This document shows, piece by piece, positions 11,201-25,965 of a DNA stretch of 64,000 bases. The stretch covers positions 372,001-436,000 of the forward strand of contig NW_027096015.1 in assembly GCF_040115645.1 (NCBI RefSeq), in the 5' to 3' direction. Each line of letters starts with the position of its first letter. Position 1 is the first letter of the stretch. The notes beneath the pieces were generated by a model, which worked only from the letters and a program-made list of their open reading frames with translations, did not search any database and was not told the origin of the DNA. Made by a program: the position numbers and the translations under genes. The stretch is from Euwallacea fornicatus (Eukaryota; Arthropoda; Insecta; Coleoptera; Curculionidae).

Positions 11201-14200
11201 ACACACAACTTTTTTGACTTTTCAAACTTTGAAGCTCGATAACTTCGGCAAATGAGGACCAAATTGGTTAAACAAAGTGTCCAATTAATCAGCTCGACGA
11301 GATCATTAAGATGTCACTACACATCATGATTGCATGATGTTGAATTTCAAAGAAAAATAGTACTTTAAGTGCTCAAACACACAACTTTTGAGACTTTTCA
11401 AAATTTGAAGCTCGATAACTTCGGCAAATGAGTACCAAATTTGTTAAACAAAGTGTCCAATTAATCAGCTCGACGAGATTTTGAAGATGTCACAACACAT
11501 CATGATTGCATCTTGTTGAATTTCCAAGAAAAATAGTACTTTAAGTGCTCAAACACATAACTTTTGAGACTTTTCAAAATTTGAAGTTCGATAACTTCGG
11601 CAAGTGAGTATCAAATTTGTTAAAGAAAGTGTCCAATTAATCAGCTCGACGAGATTTTTAAGATGTCACAAAACATCATGATTGCATGATGTTCAATTTC
11701 CAAGAAAAATAGTACTTTATGTGTTCAACACACAACTTTTTTGACTTTTCAAACTTTGAAGCTCGATAACTTCGGCAAATGAGGACCAAATTTGTTAAAC
11801 AAAGTGTCCAATTAATCAGCTCGACGAGATTTTGAAGATGTCACAACACATCATGATTGCATCTTGTTGAATTTCCAAGAAAAATAGTACTTTAGGTGCT
11901 CAAAGACACAACTTTTTTGACTTTTCAAACTTTGAAGCTCGATAACTTCGGCAAATGAGGACAAAATTTGTTAAACAAAGTGTCCAATTAATCAGCTCGA
12001 CGAGATTTTGAAGATGTCACAACACATCATGATTGCATGATGTTCAATTTCAAAGAAAAATAGTACTTTAAGTGCTCAAACACACAACTTTTGAGACTTT
12101 TCAAAATTTGAAGCTCGATAACATCGGCAAATGAGTATCAAATTTGTTAAAGAAAGTGTCCAATTAATCAGCTCGACGAGATTTTGAAGATGACACAACA
12201 CATCATGATTGCATGATGTTCAATTTCCAAGAAAAATAGTACTTTATGTGTTCAACACACAACTTTTTTGACTTTTCAAACTTTGAAGCTCGATAACTTC
12301 GGCAAATGAGGACCAAATTGGTTAAACAAAGTGTCCAATTAATCAGCTCGACGAGATCATTAAGATGTCACAACAAATCATCATTGCATCTTGTTGAATT
12401 TCCAAGAAAAATAGTACTTTAAGTGCTCAAACACATAACTTTTGAGACTTTTCAAAATTTGAAGTTCGATAACTTCGGCAAGTGAGTATCAAATTTGTTA
12501 AAGAAAGTGTCCAATTAATCAGCTCGACGAGATTTTGAAGATGTCACAACACATCATGATTGTATGATGTTCAATTTCCAAGAAAAATAGTACTTTATGT
12601 GTTCAACACACAACTTTTTTGACTTTTCAAACTTTGAAGCTCGATAACTTCGGCAAATGAGGACCAAATTTGTTAAAGAAAGTGTCCAATTAATCAGCTC
12701 GACGAGATTTTGAAGATGTCACAACACATCATGATTGCATGATGTTCAATTTCCAAGAAAAATAGTACTTTATGTGTTCAACACACAACTTTTTTGACTT
12801 TTCAAACTGTGAAGCTCGATAACTTCGGCAAATGAGGACAAAATTGGTTAAACAAAGTGTCCAATTAATCAGCTCGACGAGATTTTGAAGATGTCACAAC
12901 ACATCATGATTGCATGATGTTCAATTTCAAAGAAAAATAGTACTTTAAGTGCTCAAACACACAACTTTTGAGACTTTTCAAAATTTGAAGCTCGATAACT
13001 TCGGCAAATGAGTATCAAATTTGTTAAAGAAAGTGTCCAATTAATCAGCTCGACGAGATTTTGAAGATGTCACAACACATCATAATTGCATGATGTTCAA
13101 TTTCCAAGAAAAATAGTACTTTATGTGTTCAACACACAACTTTTTTGACTTTTCAAACTTTGAAGCTCGATAACTTCGGCAAATGAGGACCAAATTGGTT
13201 AAACTAAGTGTCCAATTAATCAGCTCGACGAGATCATTAAGATGTCACAACAAATCATCATTGCATCTTGTTGAATTTCCAAGAAAAATAGTACTTTAAG
13301 TGCTCAAACACATAACTTTTGAGACTTTTCAAAATTTGAAGTTCGATAACTTCGGCAAGTGAGTATCAAATTTGTTAAAGAAAGTGTCCAATTAATCAGC
13401 TCGACGAGATTTTGAAGATGTCACAACACATCATGATTGCATCTTGTTGAATTTCCAAGAAAAATAGTACTTTATGTGTTCAACACACAACTTTTTTGAC
13501 TTTTCAAACTTTGAAGCTCGATAACTTCGGCAAATGAGTATCAAATTTGTTAAAGAAAGTGTCCAATTAATCAGCTCGACGAGATTTTGAAGATGTCACA
13601 ACACATCATGATTGCATCTTGTTGAATTTCAAAGAAAAATAGTACTTTAAGTGCTCAAACACACAACTTTTGAGACTTTTCAAAATTTGAAGCTCGATAA
13701 CTTCGGCAAATGAGTATCAAAATTGTTAAAGAAAGTGTCCAATTAATCAGCTCGACCAGATTTTGAAGATGTCACAACACATCATGATTGCATGATGTTC
13801 AATTTCTAAGAAAAATAGTACTTTATGTGTTCAACAAACAACTTTTTTGACTTTTCAAACTTTGAAGCTCGATAACTTCGGCAAATGAGTATCAAATTTG
13901 TTAAAGAAAGTGTCCAATTATTCAGCTCGACCAGATTTTGAAGATGTCACAACACATCATGATTGCATGATGTTCAATTTCCAAGAAAAATAGTACTTTA
14001 TGTGTTCAACACACAACTTTTTTGACATTTCAAACTTTGAAGCTCGATAACTTCGGCAAATGAGTATCAAATTTGTTAAAGAAAGTGTCCAATTAATCAG
14101 CTCGACGAGATTTTGAAGATGACACAACACATCATGATTGCATGATGTTCAATTTCAAAGAAAAATAGTACTTTAAGTGCTCAAACACACAACTTTTGAG

Positions 14201-17200
14201 ACTTTTCAAAATTTGAAGCTCGATAACTTCGGCAAATGAGTATCAAATTTGTTAAAGAAAGTGTCCAATTAATCAGCTCGAAGAGATTTTGAAGATGTCA
14301 CAACACATCATGATTGCATCTTGTTGAATTTCCAAGAAAAATAGTACTTTATGTGTTCAACACACAACTTTTTTGACTTTTCAAACTTTGAAGCTCGATA
14401 ACTTCGGCAAATGAGTATCAAATTTGTTAAAGAAAGTGTCCAATTAATCAGCTCGACGAGATTTTGAAGATGTCACAACACATCATGATTGCATGATGTT
14501 CAATTTCCAAGAAAAATAGTACTTTATGTGTTCAACACACATTTTTTTTGACTTTTCAAACTTTGAAGCTCGATAACTTCGGCAAATGAGGACCAAATTG
14601 GTTAAACAAAGTGTCCAATTAATCAGCTCGACGAGATCATTAAGATGTCACAACAAATCATCATTGCATCTTGTTGAATTTCCAAGAAAAATAGTACTTT
14701 AAGTGCTCAAACACATAACTTTTGAGACTTTTCAAAATTTGAAGTTCGATAACTTCGGCAAGTGAGTATCAAATTTGTTAAAGAAAGTGTCCAATTAATC
14801 AGCTCGACGAGATTTTGAAGATGTCACAACACATCATGATTGCATCTTGTTGAATTTCCAAGAAAAATAGTACTTTATGTGTTCAACACACAACTTTTTT
14901 GACTTTTCAAACTGTGAAGCTCGATAACTTCGGCAAATGAGTATCAAATTTGTTAAAGAAAGTGTCCAATTAATCAGCTCGACGAGATTTTGAAGATGTC
15001 ATAACACATCATGATTGCATGATGTTGAATTTCAAAGAAAAATAGTACTTTAAGTGCTCAAACACACAACTTTTGAGACTTTTCAAAATTTGAAGCTCGA
15101 TAACTTCGGCAAATGAGTACCAAATTTGTTAAACAAAATGTCCAATTAATCAGCTCGACGAGATTTTGAAGATGTCACAACACATCATGATTGCATCTTG
15201 TTGAATTTCCAAGAAAAATAGTACTTTAAGTGCTCAAACACATAACTTTTGAGACTTTTCAAAATTTGAAGTTCGATAACTTCGGCAAGTGAGTATCAAA
15301 TTTGTTAAAGAAAGTGTCCAATTAATCTGCTCGACGAGATTTTGAAGATGTCACAACACATCATGATTGCATGATGTTCAATTTCCAAGAAAAATAGTAC
15401 TTTATGTGTTCAACACACAACTTTTTTGACTTTTCAAACTGTGAAGCTCGATAACTTCGGCAAATGAGGACAAAATTGGTTAAACAAAGTGTCCAATTAA
15501 TCAGCTCGACGAGATTTTGAAGATGTCACAACACATCATGATTGCATGATGTTCAATTTAAAAAAAAAATAGTACTTTAAGTGCTCAAACACATAACTTT
15601 TGAGACTTTTCAAAATTTGAAGTTCGATAACTTCGGCAAGTGAGTATCAAATTTGTTAAAGAAAGTGTCCAATTAATCAGCTCGACGAGATTTTGAAGAT
15701 GTCACAACACATCATGATTGCATCTTGTTGAATTTCCAAGAAAAATAGTACTTTATGTGTTCAACACACAACTTTTTTGACTTTTCAAACTTTGAAGCTC
15801 GATAACTTCGGCAAATGAGGACCAAATTTGTTAAAGAAAGTGTCCAATTAATCAGCTCGACGAGATTTTGAAGATGTCACAACACATCATGATTGCATGA
15901 TGTTCAATTTCCAAGAAAAATAGTACTTTATGTGTTCAACACACAACTTTTTTGACTTTTCAAACTTTGAAGCTCGATAACTTCGGCAAATGAGGACCAA
16001 ATTGGTTAAACAAAGTGTCCAATTAATCAGCTCGACGAGATCATTAAGATGTCACTACACATCATGATTGCATGATGTTGAATTTCAAAGAAAAATAGTA
16101 CTTTAAGTGCTCAAACACACAACTTTTGAGACTTTTCAAAATTTGAAGCTCGATAACTTCGGCAAATGAGTACCAAATTTGTTAAACAAAGTGTCCAATT
16201 AATCAGCTCGACGAGATTTTGAAGATGTCACAACACATCATGATTGCATCTTGTTGAATTTCCAAGAAAAATAGTACTTTAAGTGCTCAAACACATAACT
16301 TTTGAGACTTTTCAAAATTTGAAGTTCGATAACTTCGGCAAGTGAGTATCAAATTTGTTAAAGAAAGTGTCCAATTAATCAGCTCGACGAGATTTTTAAG
16401 ATGTCACAAAACATCATGATTGCATGATGTTCAATTTCCAAGAAAAATAGTACTTTATGTGTTCAACACACAACTTTTTTGACTTTTCAAACTTTGAAGC
16501 TCGATAACTTCGGCAAATGAGGACCAAATTTGTTAAACAAAGTGTCCAATTAATCAGCTCGACGAGATTTTGAAGATGTCACAACACATCATGATTGCAT
16601 CTTGTTGAATTTCCAAGAAAAATAGTACTTTAGGTGCTCAAAGACACAACTTTTTTGACTTTTCAAACTTTGAAGCTCGATAACTTCGGCAAATGAGGAC
16701 AAAATTTGTTAAACAAAGTGTCCAATTAATCAGCTCGACGAGATTTTGAAGATGTCACAACACATCATGATTGCATGATGTTCAATTTCAAAGAAAAATA
16801 GTACTTTAAGTGCTCAAACACACAACTTTTGAGACTTTTCAAAATTTGAAGCTCGATAACATCGGCAAATGAGTATCAAATTTGTTAAAGAAAGTGTCCA
16901 ATTAATCAGCTCGACGAGATTTTGAAGATGACACAACACATCATGATTGCATGATGTTCAATTTCCAAGAAAAATAGTACTTTATGTGTTCAACACACAA
17001 CTTTTTTGACTTTTCAAACTTTGAAGCTCGATAACTTCGGCAAATGAGGACCAAATTGGTTAAACAAAGTGTCCAATTAATCAGCTCGACGAGATCATTA
17101 AGATGTCACAACAAATCATCATTGCATCTTGTTGAATTTCCAAGAAAAATAGTACTTTAAGTGCTCAAACACATAACTTTTGAGACTTTTCAAAATTTGA

Positions 17201-17821
17201 AGTTCGATAACTTCGGCAAGTGAGTATCAAATTTGTTAAAGAAAGTGTCCAATTAATCAGCTCGACGAGATTTTGAAGATGTCACAACACATCATGATTG
17301 TATGATGTTCAATTTCCAAGAAAAATAGTACTTTATGTGTTCAACACACAACTTTTTTGACTTTTCAAACTTTGAAGCTCGATAACTTCGGCAAATGAGG
17401 ACCAAATTTGTTAAAGAAAGTGTCCAATTAATCAGCTCGACGAGATTTTGAAGATGTCACAACACATCATGATTGCATGATGTTCAATTTCCAAGAAAAA
17501 TAGTACTTTATGTGTTCAACACACAACTTTTTTGACTTTTCAAACTGTGAAGCTCGATAACTTCGGCAAATGAGGACAAAATTGGTTAAACAAAGTGTCC
17601 AATTAATCAGCTCGACGAGATTTTGAAGATGTCACAACACATCATGATTGCATGATGTTCAATTTCAAAGAAAAATAGTACTTTAAGTGCTCAAACACAC
17701 AACTTTTGAGACTTTTCAAAATTTGAAGCTCGATAACTTCGGCAAATGAGTATCAAATTTGTTAAAGAAAGTGTCCAATTAATCAGCTCGACGAGATTTT
17801 GAAGATGTCACAACACATCAT
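8157..17821 (+). repeat. 4,738 bp (27-monomer) tandem duplication
   Basis: Copy 1 is 8157-12894, copy 2 is 12895-17632, and a further 189 bp matches to 17821. Private variants fall at exactly 4,738 bp spacing: ttaaactaag (8461/13199), acattttttt (9801/14539), ataacacatc after gatgtc (10263/15001), a ten-A run (about 10823/15561), gtcactacac (11313/16051), tttaggtgct (11891/16629) and tgtatgatgt (12561/17299). I found no difference at the points compared; a full base-by-base alignment was not done. The left limit is gatgacac versus gatgtcac (8156/12894) and the right limit is cataattg versus catgattg (13084/17822). Confidence 0.93.
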
Positions 17822-20705
17822 GATTGCATGATGTTCAATTTCCAAGAAAAATAGTACTTTATGTGTTCAACACACAACTTTTTTGACTTTTCAAACTGTG
17901 AAGCTCGATAACTTCGGCAAATGAGGACAAAATTGGTTAAACAAAGTGTCCAATTAATCAGCTCGACGAGATTTTGAAGATGTCACAACACATCATGATT
18001 GCATGATGTTCAATTTCCAAGAAAAATAGTACTTTATGTGTTCAACACACAACTTTTTTGACTTTTCAAACTGTGAAGCTCGATAACTTCGGCAAATGAG
18101 GACAAAATTGGTTAAACAAAGTGTCCAATTAATCAGCTCGACGAGATTTTGAAGATGTCACAACACATCATGATTGCATGATGTTCAATTTCAAAGAAAA
18201 ATAGGACTTTAAGTGCTCAAACACACAACTTTTGAGACTTTTCAAAATTTGAAGCTCGATAACATCGGCAAATGAGTATCAAATTTGTTAATAAAGTGTC
18301 CAATTAATCAGCTCGACGAGATTTTGAAGATGTCACAACACATCATGATTGCATGATGTTCAATTTCCAAGAAAAATAGTACTTTATGTGTTCAACACAC
18401 AACTTTTTTCACTTTTCAAACTTTGAAGCTCGATAACTTCGGCAAATGAGTATCAACTTTGTTAAACAAAGTGTCCAATTAATCAGCTCGACGAGATTTT
18501 GAAGATGTCACAACACATCATGATTGCATGATGTTCAATTTCAAAGAAAAATAGTACTTTAAGTGCTCAAACACACAACTTTTGAGACTTTTCAAAATTT
18601 GAAGCTCGATAACTTCGGCAAATGAGTATCAAATTTGTTAAAGAAAGTGTCCAATTAATCAGCTCGACGAGATTTTGAAGATGTCACAACACATCATGAT
18701 TGCATGATGTTCAATTTCCAAGAAAAATAGTACTTTATGTGTTCAACACACAACTTTTTTGACTTTTCAAACTGTGAAGCTCGATAACTTCGGCAAATGA
18801 GGACAAAATTGGTTAAACAAAGTGTCCAATTAATCAGCTCGACGAGATTTTGAAGATGTCACAACACATCATGATTGCATGATGTTCAATTTCCAAGAAA
18901 AATAGTACTTTATGTGTTCAACACACAACTTTTTTGACTTTTCAAACTGTGAAGCTCGATAACTTCGGCAAATGAGTATCAAATTTGTTAAAGAAAGTGT
19001 CCAATTAATCAGCTCGACCAGATTTTGAAGATGTCACAACACATCATGATTGCATGATGTTCAATTTCTAAGAAAAATAGTACTTTATGTGTTCAACAAA
19101 CAACTTTTTTGACTTTTCAAACTTTGAAGCTCGATAACTTCGGCAAATGAGGACAAAATTGGTTAAACAAAGTGTCCAATTAATCAGCTCGACGAGATTT
19201 TGAAGATGTCACAACACATCATGATTGCATGATGTTCAATTTAAAAAAAAAATAGGACTTTAAGTGCTCAAACACACAACTTTTGAGACTTTTCAAAATT
19301 TGAAGCTCGATAACATCGGCAAATGAGTATCAAATTTGTTAATAAAGTGTCCAATTAATCAGCTCGACGAGATTTTGAAGATGTCACAACACATCATGAT
19401 TGCATGATGTTCAATTTCCAAGAAAAATAGTACTTTATGTGTTCAACACACAACTTTTTTGACTTTTCAAACTTTGAAGCTCGATAACTTCGGCAAATGA
19501 GTATCAACTTTGTTAAAGAGAGTGTGCAATTAATCAGCTCGACGAGATTTTGAAGATGTCACAACACATCATGATTGCATGATGTTGAATTTCAAAGAAA
19601 AATAGTACTTTAAGAGCTCAAACACACAACTTTTGAGACTTTTCAAAATTTGAAGCTCGATAACATCGGCAAATGAGTACCAAATTTGTTAAACAAAGTA
19701 TCCAATTAATCAGCTCGACGAGATTTTGAAGATGTCACAACACATCATGATTGCATGATGTTCAATTTCAAAGAAAAATAGTACTTTAAGTGCTCAAACA
19801 CACAACTTTTGAGACTTTTCAAAATTTGAAGCTCGATAACATCGGCAAATGAGTATCAAATTTGTTAAAGAAAGTGTCCAATTAATCAGCTCGACGAGAT
19901 TTTGAAGATGTCACAACACATCATGATTGCATGATGTTCAATTTCAAAGAAAAATAGGACTTTAAGTGCTCAAACACACAACTTTTGAGACTTTTCAAAA
20001 TTTGAAGCTCGATAACATCGGCAAATGAGTACCAAATTTGTTAAACAAAGTGTCCAATTAATCATCTCGACGAGATTTTGAAGATGTCACAACACATCAT
20101 GATTGTATGATGTTCACTTTCCAAGAAAAATAGTACTTTATGTGTTTAACACGCAAATTTTTTGACTTTTCAAACTTTGAAGCTCGATAACTTCGGCAAA
20201 TGAGTATCAAATTTGTTAAAGAAAGTGTCCAATTAATCAGCTCGACGAGATTTTGAAGATGTCACAACACATCATGATTGTATGATGTTCAATTTCCAAG
20301 AAAAATAGTACTTTATGTGTTCAACAAACAACTTTTTTGACTTTTCAAACTGTGAAGCTCGATAACTTCGGCAAATGAGGACAAAATTGGTTAAACAAAG
20401 TGTCCAATTAATCAGCTCAACGAGATTTTGAAGATGTCACAACACATCATGATTGCATGATGTTCAATTTCAAAGAAAAATAGGACTTTAAGTGCTCAAA
20501 CACACAACTTTTGAGACTTTTCAAAATTTGAAGCTCGATAACTTCGGCAAATGAGTATCAAATTTGTTATAGAAAGTGTCCAATTAATCAGCTCGACGAG
20601 ATTTTGAAGATGTCACAACACATCATGATTGCATGATGTTCAATTTCCAAGAAAAATAGGACTTTAAGTGCTCAAACACACAACTTTTGAGACTTTTCAA
20701 AATTT

Positions 20706-22230
20706 GAAGCTCGATAACATCGGCAAATGAGTATCAAATTTGTTAATAAAGTGTCCAATTAATCAGCTCGACGAGATTTTGAAGATGTCACAACACATCA
20801 TGATTGCATGATGTTCAATTTCCAAGAAAAATAGTTCTTTATGTGTTCAACACACAACTTTTTTGACTTTTCAAACTTTGAAGCTCGATAACTTCGGCAA
20901 ATGAGTATCAAATTTGTTAAAGAAAGTGTCCAATTAATCAGCTCGACGAGATTTTGAAGATGTCACAACACATCATGATTGTATGATGTTCACTTTCCAA
21001 GAAAAATAGTACTATATGTGTTTAACACGCAAATTTTTTGACTTTTCAAACTTTGAAGCTCGATAACTTCGGCAAATGAGTATCAAATTTGTTAAAGAAA
21101 GTGTCCAATTAATCAGCTCGACCAGATTTTGAAGATGTCACAACACATCATGATTGCATGATGTTCAATTTCTAAGAAAAATAGTACTTTATGTGTTCAA
21201 CAAACAACTTTTTTGACTTTTCAAACTTTGAAGCTCGATAACTTCGGCAAATGAGTATCAAATTTGTTAAAGAAAGTGTCCAATTAATCAACTCGACCAG
21301 ATTTTGAAGATGTCACAACACATCATGATTGCATGATGTTCAATTTCCAAGAAAAATAGTACTTTATGTGTTCAACACACAACTTTTTTGACTTTTCAAA
21401 CTTTGAAGCTCGATAACTTCGGCAAATGAGTATCAAATTTGTTAAAGAAAGTGTCCAATTAATCAGCTCGACGAGATTTTGAAGATGACACAACACATCA
21501 TGATTGCATGATGTTCAATTTCAAAGAAAAATAGTACTTTAAGTGCTCAAACACACAACTTTTGAGACTTTTCAAAATTTGAAGCTCGATAACATCGGCA
21601 AATGAGTATCAAATTTGTTAATAAAGTGTCCAATTAATCAGCACGACGAGATTTTGAAGATGTCACAACACATCATGATTGCATGATGTTCAATTTCCAA
21701 GAAAAATAGTTCTTTATGTGTTCAACACACAACTTTTTTGACTTTTCAAACTTTGAAGCTCGATAACTTCGGCAAATGAGTATCAAATTTGTTAAAGAAA
21801 GTGTCCAATTAATCAGCTCGACGAGATTTTGAAGATGTCACAACACATCATGATTGTATGATGTTCACTTTCCAAGAAAAATAGTACTTTATGTGTTTAA
21901 CACGCAAATTTTTTGACTTTTCAAACTTTGAAGCTCGATAACTTCGGCAAATGAGTATCAAATTTGTTAAAGAAAGTGTCCAATTAATCAGCTCGACCAG
22001 ATTTTGAAGATGTCACAACACATCATGATTGCATGATGTTCAATTTCTAAGAAAAATAGTACTTTATGTGTTCAACAAACAACTTTTTTGACTTTTCAAA
22101 CTTTGAAGCTCGATAACTTCGGCAAATGAGTATCAAATTTGTTAAAGAAAGTGTCCAATTAATCAACTCGACCAGATTTTGAAGATGTCACAACACATCA
22201 TGATTGCATGATGTTCAATTTCCAAGAAAA
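20706..22230 (+). repeat. 875 bp pentameric higher-order repeat in family A
   Basis: Copy 1 is 20706-21580 and copy 2 starts at 21581 and follows it to about 22230. Markers at 875 bp spacing are ttaataaagtg (a one-base deletion; 20746/21621), gtatgatgttcac (20981/21856) and aatcaactcgacc (about 21287/22162). Copy differences such as gtactatatg versus gtactttatg show slight divergence. The ttaataaagtg deletion also occurs at about 18291 and 19342. Confidence 0.87.
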
Positions 22231-25200
22231 ATAGTACTTTAAGTGCTCAAACACACAACTTTTGAGACTTTTCAAAATTTGAAGCTCGATAACTTCGGCA
22301 AATAAGTATCAAATTTGTTAAAGAAAGTGTCCAATTAATCAGCACGACGAGATTTTGAAGATGTCACAACACATCATGATTGCATCTTGTTGAATTTCCA
22401 AGAAAAATAGTACTTTATGTGTTCAACACACAACTTTTTTGACTTTTCAAAATTTGAAGCTCGATAACTTCGGCAAATGAGGACCAAATTTGTTAAACAA
22501 AGTGTCCAATTAATCAGCTCGACGAGATTTTGAAGATGTCACAACACATCATGATTGCATCTTGTTGAATTTCCAAGAAAAATAGTACTTTATGTGTTCA
22601 ACACACAACTTTTTTGACTTTTCAAAATTTGAAGCTCGATAACTTCGGCAAATGAGGACAAAATTTGTTAAACAAAGTGTCCAATTAATCAGCTCGACGA
22701 GATTTTGAAGATGTCACAACACATCATGATTGCATGATGTTCAATTTCAAAGAAAAATAGTACTTTAAGTGCTCAAACACACAACTTTTGAGACTTTTCA
22801 AAATTTGAAGCTCGATAACATCGGCAAATGAGTATCAAATTTGTTAAAGAAAGTGTCCAATTAATCAGCTCGACGAGATTTTGAAGATGTCACAACACAT
22901 CATGATTGCATGATGTTGAATTTCAAAGAAAAATAGTACTTTAAGTGCTCAAACACACAACTTTTGAGACTTTTCAAAATTTGAAGCTCGATAACTTCGG
23001 CAAATGAGTATCAAATTTGTTAAAGAAAGTGTCCAATTAATCAGCTCGACGAGATTTTGAAGATGTCACAACACATCATGATTGCATGATGTTCAATTTC
23101 CAAGAAAAATAGTTCTTTATGTGTTCAACACACAACTTTTTTGACTTTTCAAACTTTGAAGCTCGATAACTTCGGCAAATGAGTATCAAATTTGTTAAAG
23201 GAAGTGTCCAATTAATCAGCTCGACGAGATTTTGAAGATGTCACAACACATCATGATTGTATGATGTTCACTTTCCAAGAAAAATAGTACTTTATGTGTT
23301 TAACACGCAACTTTTTTGACTTTTCAAACTTTGAAGCTCGATAACTTCGGCAAATGAGTATCAAATTTGTAAAGAAAGTGTCCAATTAATCAGCTCGAAG
23401 AGATTTTGAAGATGTCACAACACATCATGATTCCATCTTGTTGAATTTCCAAGAAAAATAGTACTTTATGTGTTCAACACACAACTTTTTTGACTTTTCA
23501 AACTGTGAAGCTCGATAACTTCGGCAAATGAGGACAAAATTGGTTAAACAAAGTGTCCAATTAATCAGCTCGACGAGATTTTGAAGATGTCACAACACAT
23601 CATGATTGCATGATGTTCAATTTCAAAGAAAAATAGGACTTTAAGTGCTCAAACACACAACTTTTGAGACTTTTCAAAATTTGAAGCTCGATAACATCGG
23701 CAAATGAGTATCAAATTTGTTAAAGAAAGTGTCCAATTAATCAGCTCGACGAGATTTTGAAGATGTCACAACACATCATGATTGCATAATGTTCAATTTC
23801 CAAGAAAAATAGTACTTTATGTGTTCAACACACAACTTTTTTGACTTTTCAAACTTTGAAGCTCGATAACTTCGGCAAATGAGGACCAAATTTGTTAAAC
23901 AAAGTGTCCAATTAATCAGCTCGACGAGATTTTGAAGATGTCACAACACATCATGATTGCATGATGTTCAATTTCAAAGAAAAATAGGACTTTAAGTGCT
24001 CAAACACACAACTTTTGAGACTTTTCAAAATTTGAAGCTCGATAACATCGGCAAATGAGTATCAAATTTGTTAAAGAAAGTGTCCAATTAATCAGCTCGA
24101 CGAGATTTTGAAGATGTCACAACACATCATGATTGCATGATGTTCAATTTCCAAGAAAAATAGTACTTTATGTGTTCAACACACAACTTTTTTGACTTTT
24201 CAAACTTTGAAGCTCGATAACTTCGGCAAATGAGGACCAAATTGGTTAAACAAAGTGTCCAATTAATCAGCTCGACGAGATCATTAAGATGTCACAACAA
24301 ATAATCATTGCATCTTGTTGAATTTCCAAGAAAAATAGTACTTTAAGTGCTCAAACACATAACTTTTGAGACTTTTCAAAATTTGAAGTTCGATAACTTC
24401 GGCAAGTGAGTATCAAATTTGTTAAAGAAAGTGTCCAATTAATCAGCTCGACGAGATTTTGAAGATGTCACAACACATCATGATTGCATCTTGTTGAATT
24501 TCCAAGAAAAATAGTACTTTATGTGTTCAACACACAACTTTTTTGACTTTTCAAACTGTGAAGCTCGATAACTTCGGCAAATGAGTATCAAATTTGTTAA
24601 AGAAAGTGTCCAATTAATCAGCTCGACGAGATTTTGAAGATGTCACAACACATCATGATTGCATGATGTTGAATGTCAAAGAAAAATAGTACTTTAAGTG
24701 CTCAAACACACAACTTTTGAGACTTTTCAAAATTTGAAGCTCGATAACATCGGCAAATGAGTACCAAATTTGTTAAACAAAGTGTCCAATTAATCAGCTC
24801 GACGAGATTTTGAAGATGTCACAACACATCATGATTGCATGATGTTGAATTTCAAAGAAAAATAGTACTTTAAGTGCTCAAACACACAACTTTTGAGACT
24901 TTTCAAAATTTGAAGCTCGATAACATCGGCAAATGAGTTCCAAATTTGTTAAACAAAGTGTCCAATTAATCAGCTCGACGAGATTTTGAAGATGTCACAA
25001 CACATCATGATTGCATGATGTTCAATTTCAAAGAAAAATAGTACTTTAAGTGCTCAAACACATAACTTTTGAGACTTTTCAAAATTTGAAGCTCGATAAC
25101 ATCGTCAAATGAGTATCAAATTTGTTAAACAAAGTGTCCAATTAATCAGCTCGACGAGATCATTAAGATGTCACAACAAATCATGATTGCATGATGTTGA

Positions 25201-25789
25201 ATTTCAAAGAAAAATAGTACTTTAAGTGCTCAAACACACAACTTTTGAGACTTTTCAAAATTTGAAGCTCGATAACTTCGGCAAATGAGTATCAAATTTG
25301 TTAAAGAAAGTGTCCAATTAATCAGCTCGACGAGATTTTGAAGATGTCACAACACATCATGATTGCATGATGTTCAATTTCTAAGAAAAATAGTACTTTA
25401 TGTGTTCAACAAACAACTTTTTTGACTTTTCAAACTTTGAAGCTCGATAACTTCGGCAAATGAGGACCAAATTTGTTAAAGAAAGTGTCCAATTAATCAG
25501 CTCGACGAGATTTTGAAGATGTCACAACACATCATGATTGCATGATGTTCAATTTCCAAGAAAAATAGTACTTTATGTGTTCAACACACAACTTTTTTGA
25601 CTTTTCAAACTTTGAAGCTCGATAACTTCGGCAAATGAGGACCAAATTGGTTAAACAAAGTGTCCAATTAATCAGCTCGACGAGATCATTAAGATGTCAC
25701 AACAAATCATCATTGCATCTTGTTAAATTTCCAAGAAAAATAGTACTTTAAGTGCTCAAACATATAACTTTTGAGACTTTTCAAAATTT

Positions 25790-25965
25790 GAAGTTCGATA
25801 ACTTCGGCAAGTGAGTATCAAATTTGTTAAAGAAAGTGTCCAATTAATCAGCTCGACGAGATTTTGAAGATGTCACAACACATCATGATTGCATCTTGTT
25901 GAATTTCCAAGAAAAATAGTACTTTATGAGCTGAAACATATAATATTTGTAACTTTTCACATTTT
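25790..25965 (+). repeat. Hybrid A/B monomer at the family boundary
   Basis: This 176 bp unit begins as a family A monomer of the gaagttcgataac / aagtgagtatc subtype. It keeps A-specific bases through gattgcatcttgttgaa, then continues after atagtactttatg with the B-specific tail agctgaaacatataat and atttgtaacttttcac. The unit length is normal, so the exchange kept repeat phase. The next two units (25966 and 26142) are unmistakably B but share an unusual gatctataacaagacg segment that I did not see elsewhere in the window, consistent with their being at an array edge. Confidence 0.93.
25904..25928 (+). other. A/B recombination breakpoint interval
   Basis: These 25 bases, from the ttt before ccaag through actttatg, are identical in family A and in the ccaag-type of family B. 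The last base specific to A lies just left of 25904 (gaa of ttgaattt) and the first base specific to B is at 25929 (atgag rather than atgtg). The crossover must therefore lie in this interval. The simplest reading is homologous unequal exchange between two related arrays. An assembly join made through the same shared tract would look identical in the sequence. Confidence 0.88.

Larger units (their letters stand above)
1..25916 (+). repeat. Satellite family A (about 148 monomers)
   Basis: Units here carry the family A signatures atgagtatcaaatttgtt, gtgtccaattaatcagctcg, gaagatgtcacaacacatc and a tail of the form tgttcaacacacaac or tgctcaaacacacaac. Two tail types set the monomer length: the tail ending ttttttgacttttcaaactttg gives 175 bp units and the tail with cttttgagacttttcaaaatttg gives 176 bp units. 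Subtypes are distinguished at a few sites: atgagtatc, atgagtacc or atgaggacc; cataacatcgg or ataacttcgg; ctcgacgag, ctcgaccag or ctcgaagag; and gcatgatgttcaa, gcatgatattcaa or gcatcttgttgaa. The end coordinate is the middle of the tract within which family B takes over. The left end is truncated by the window. Confidence 0.95.
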
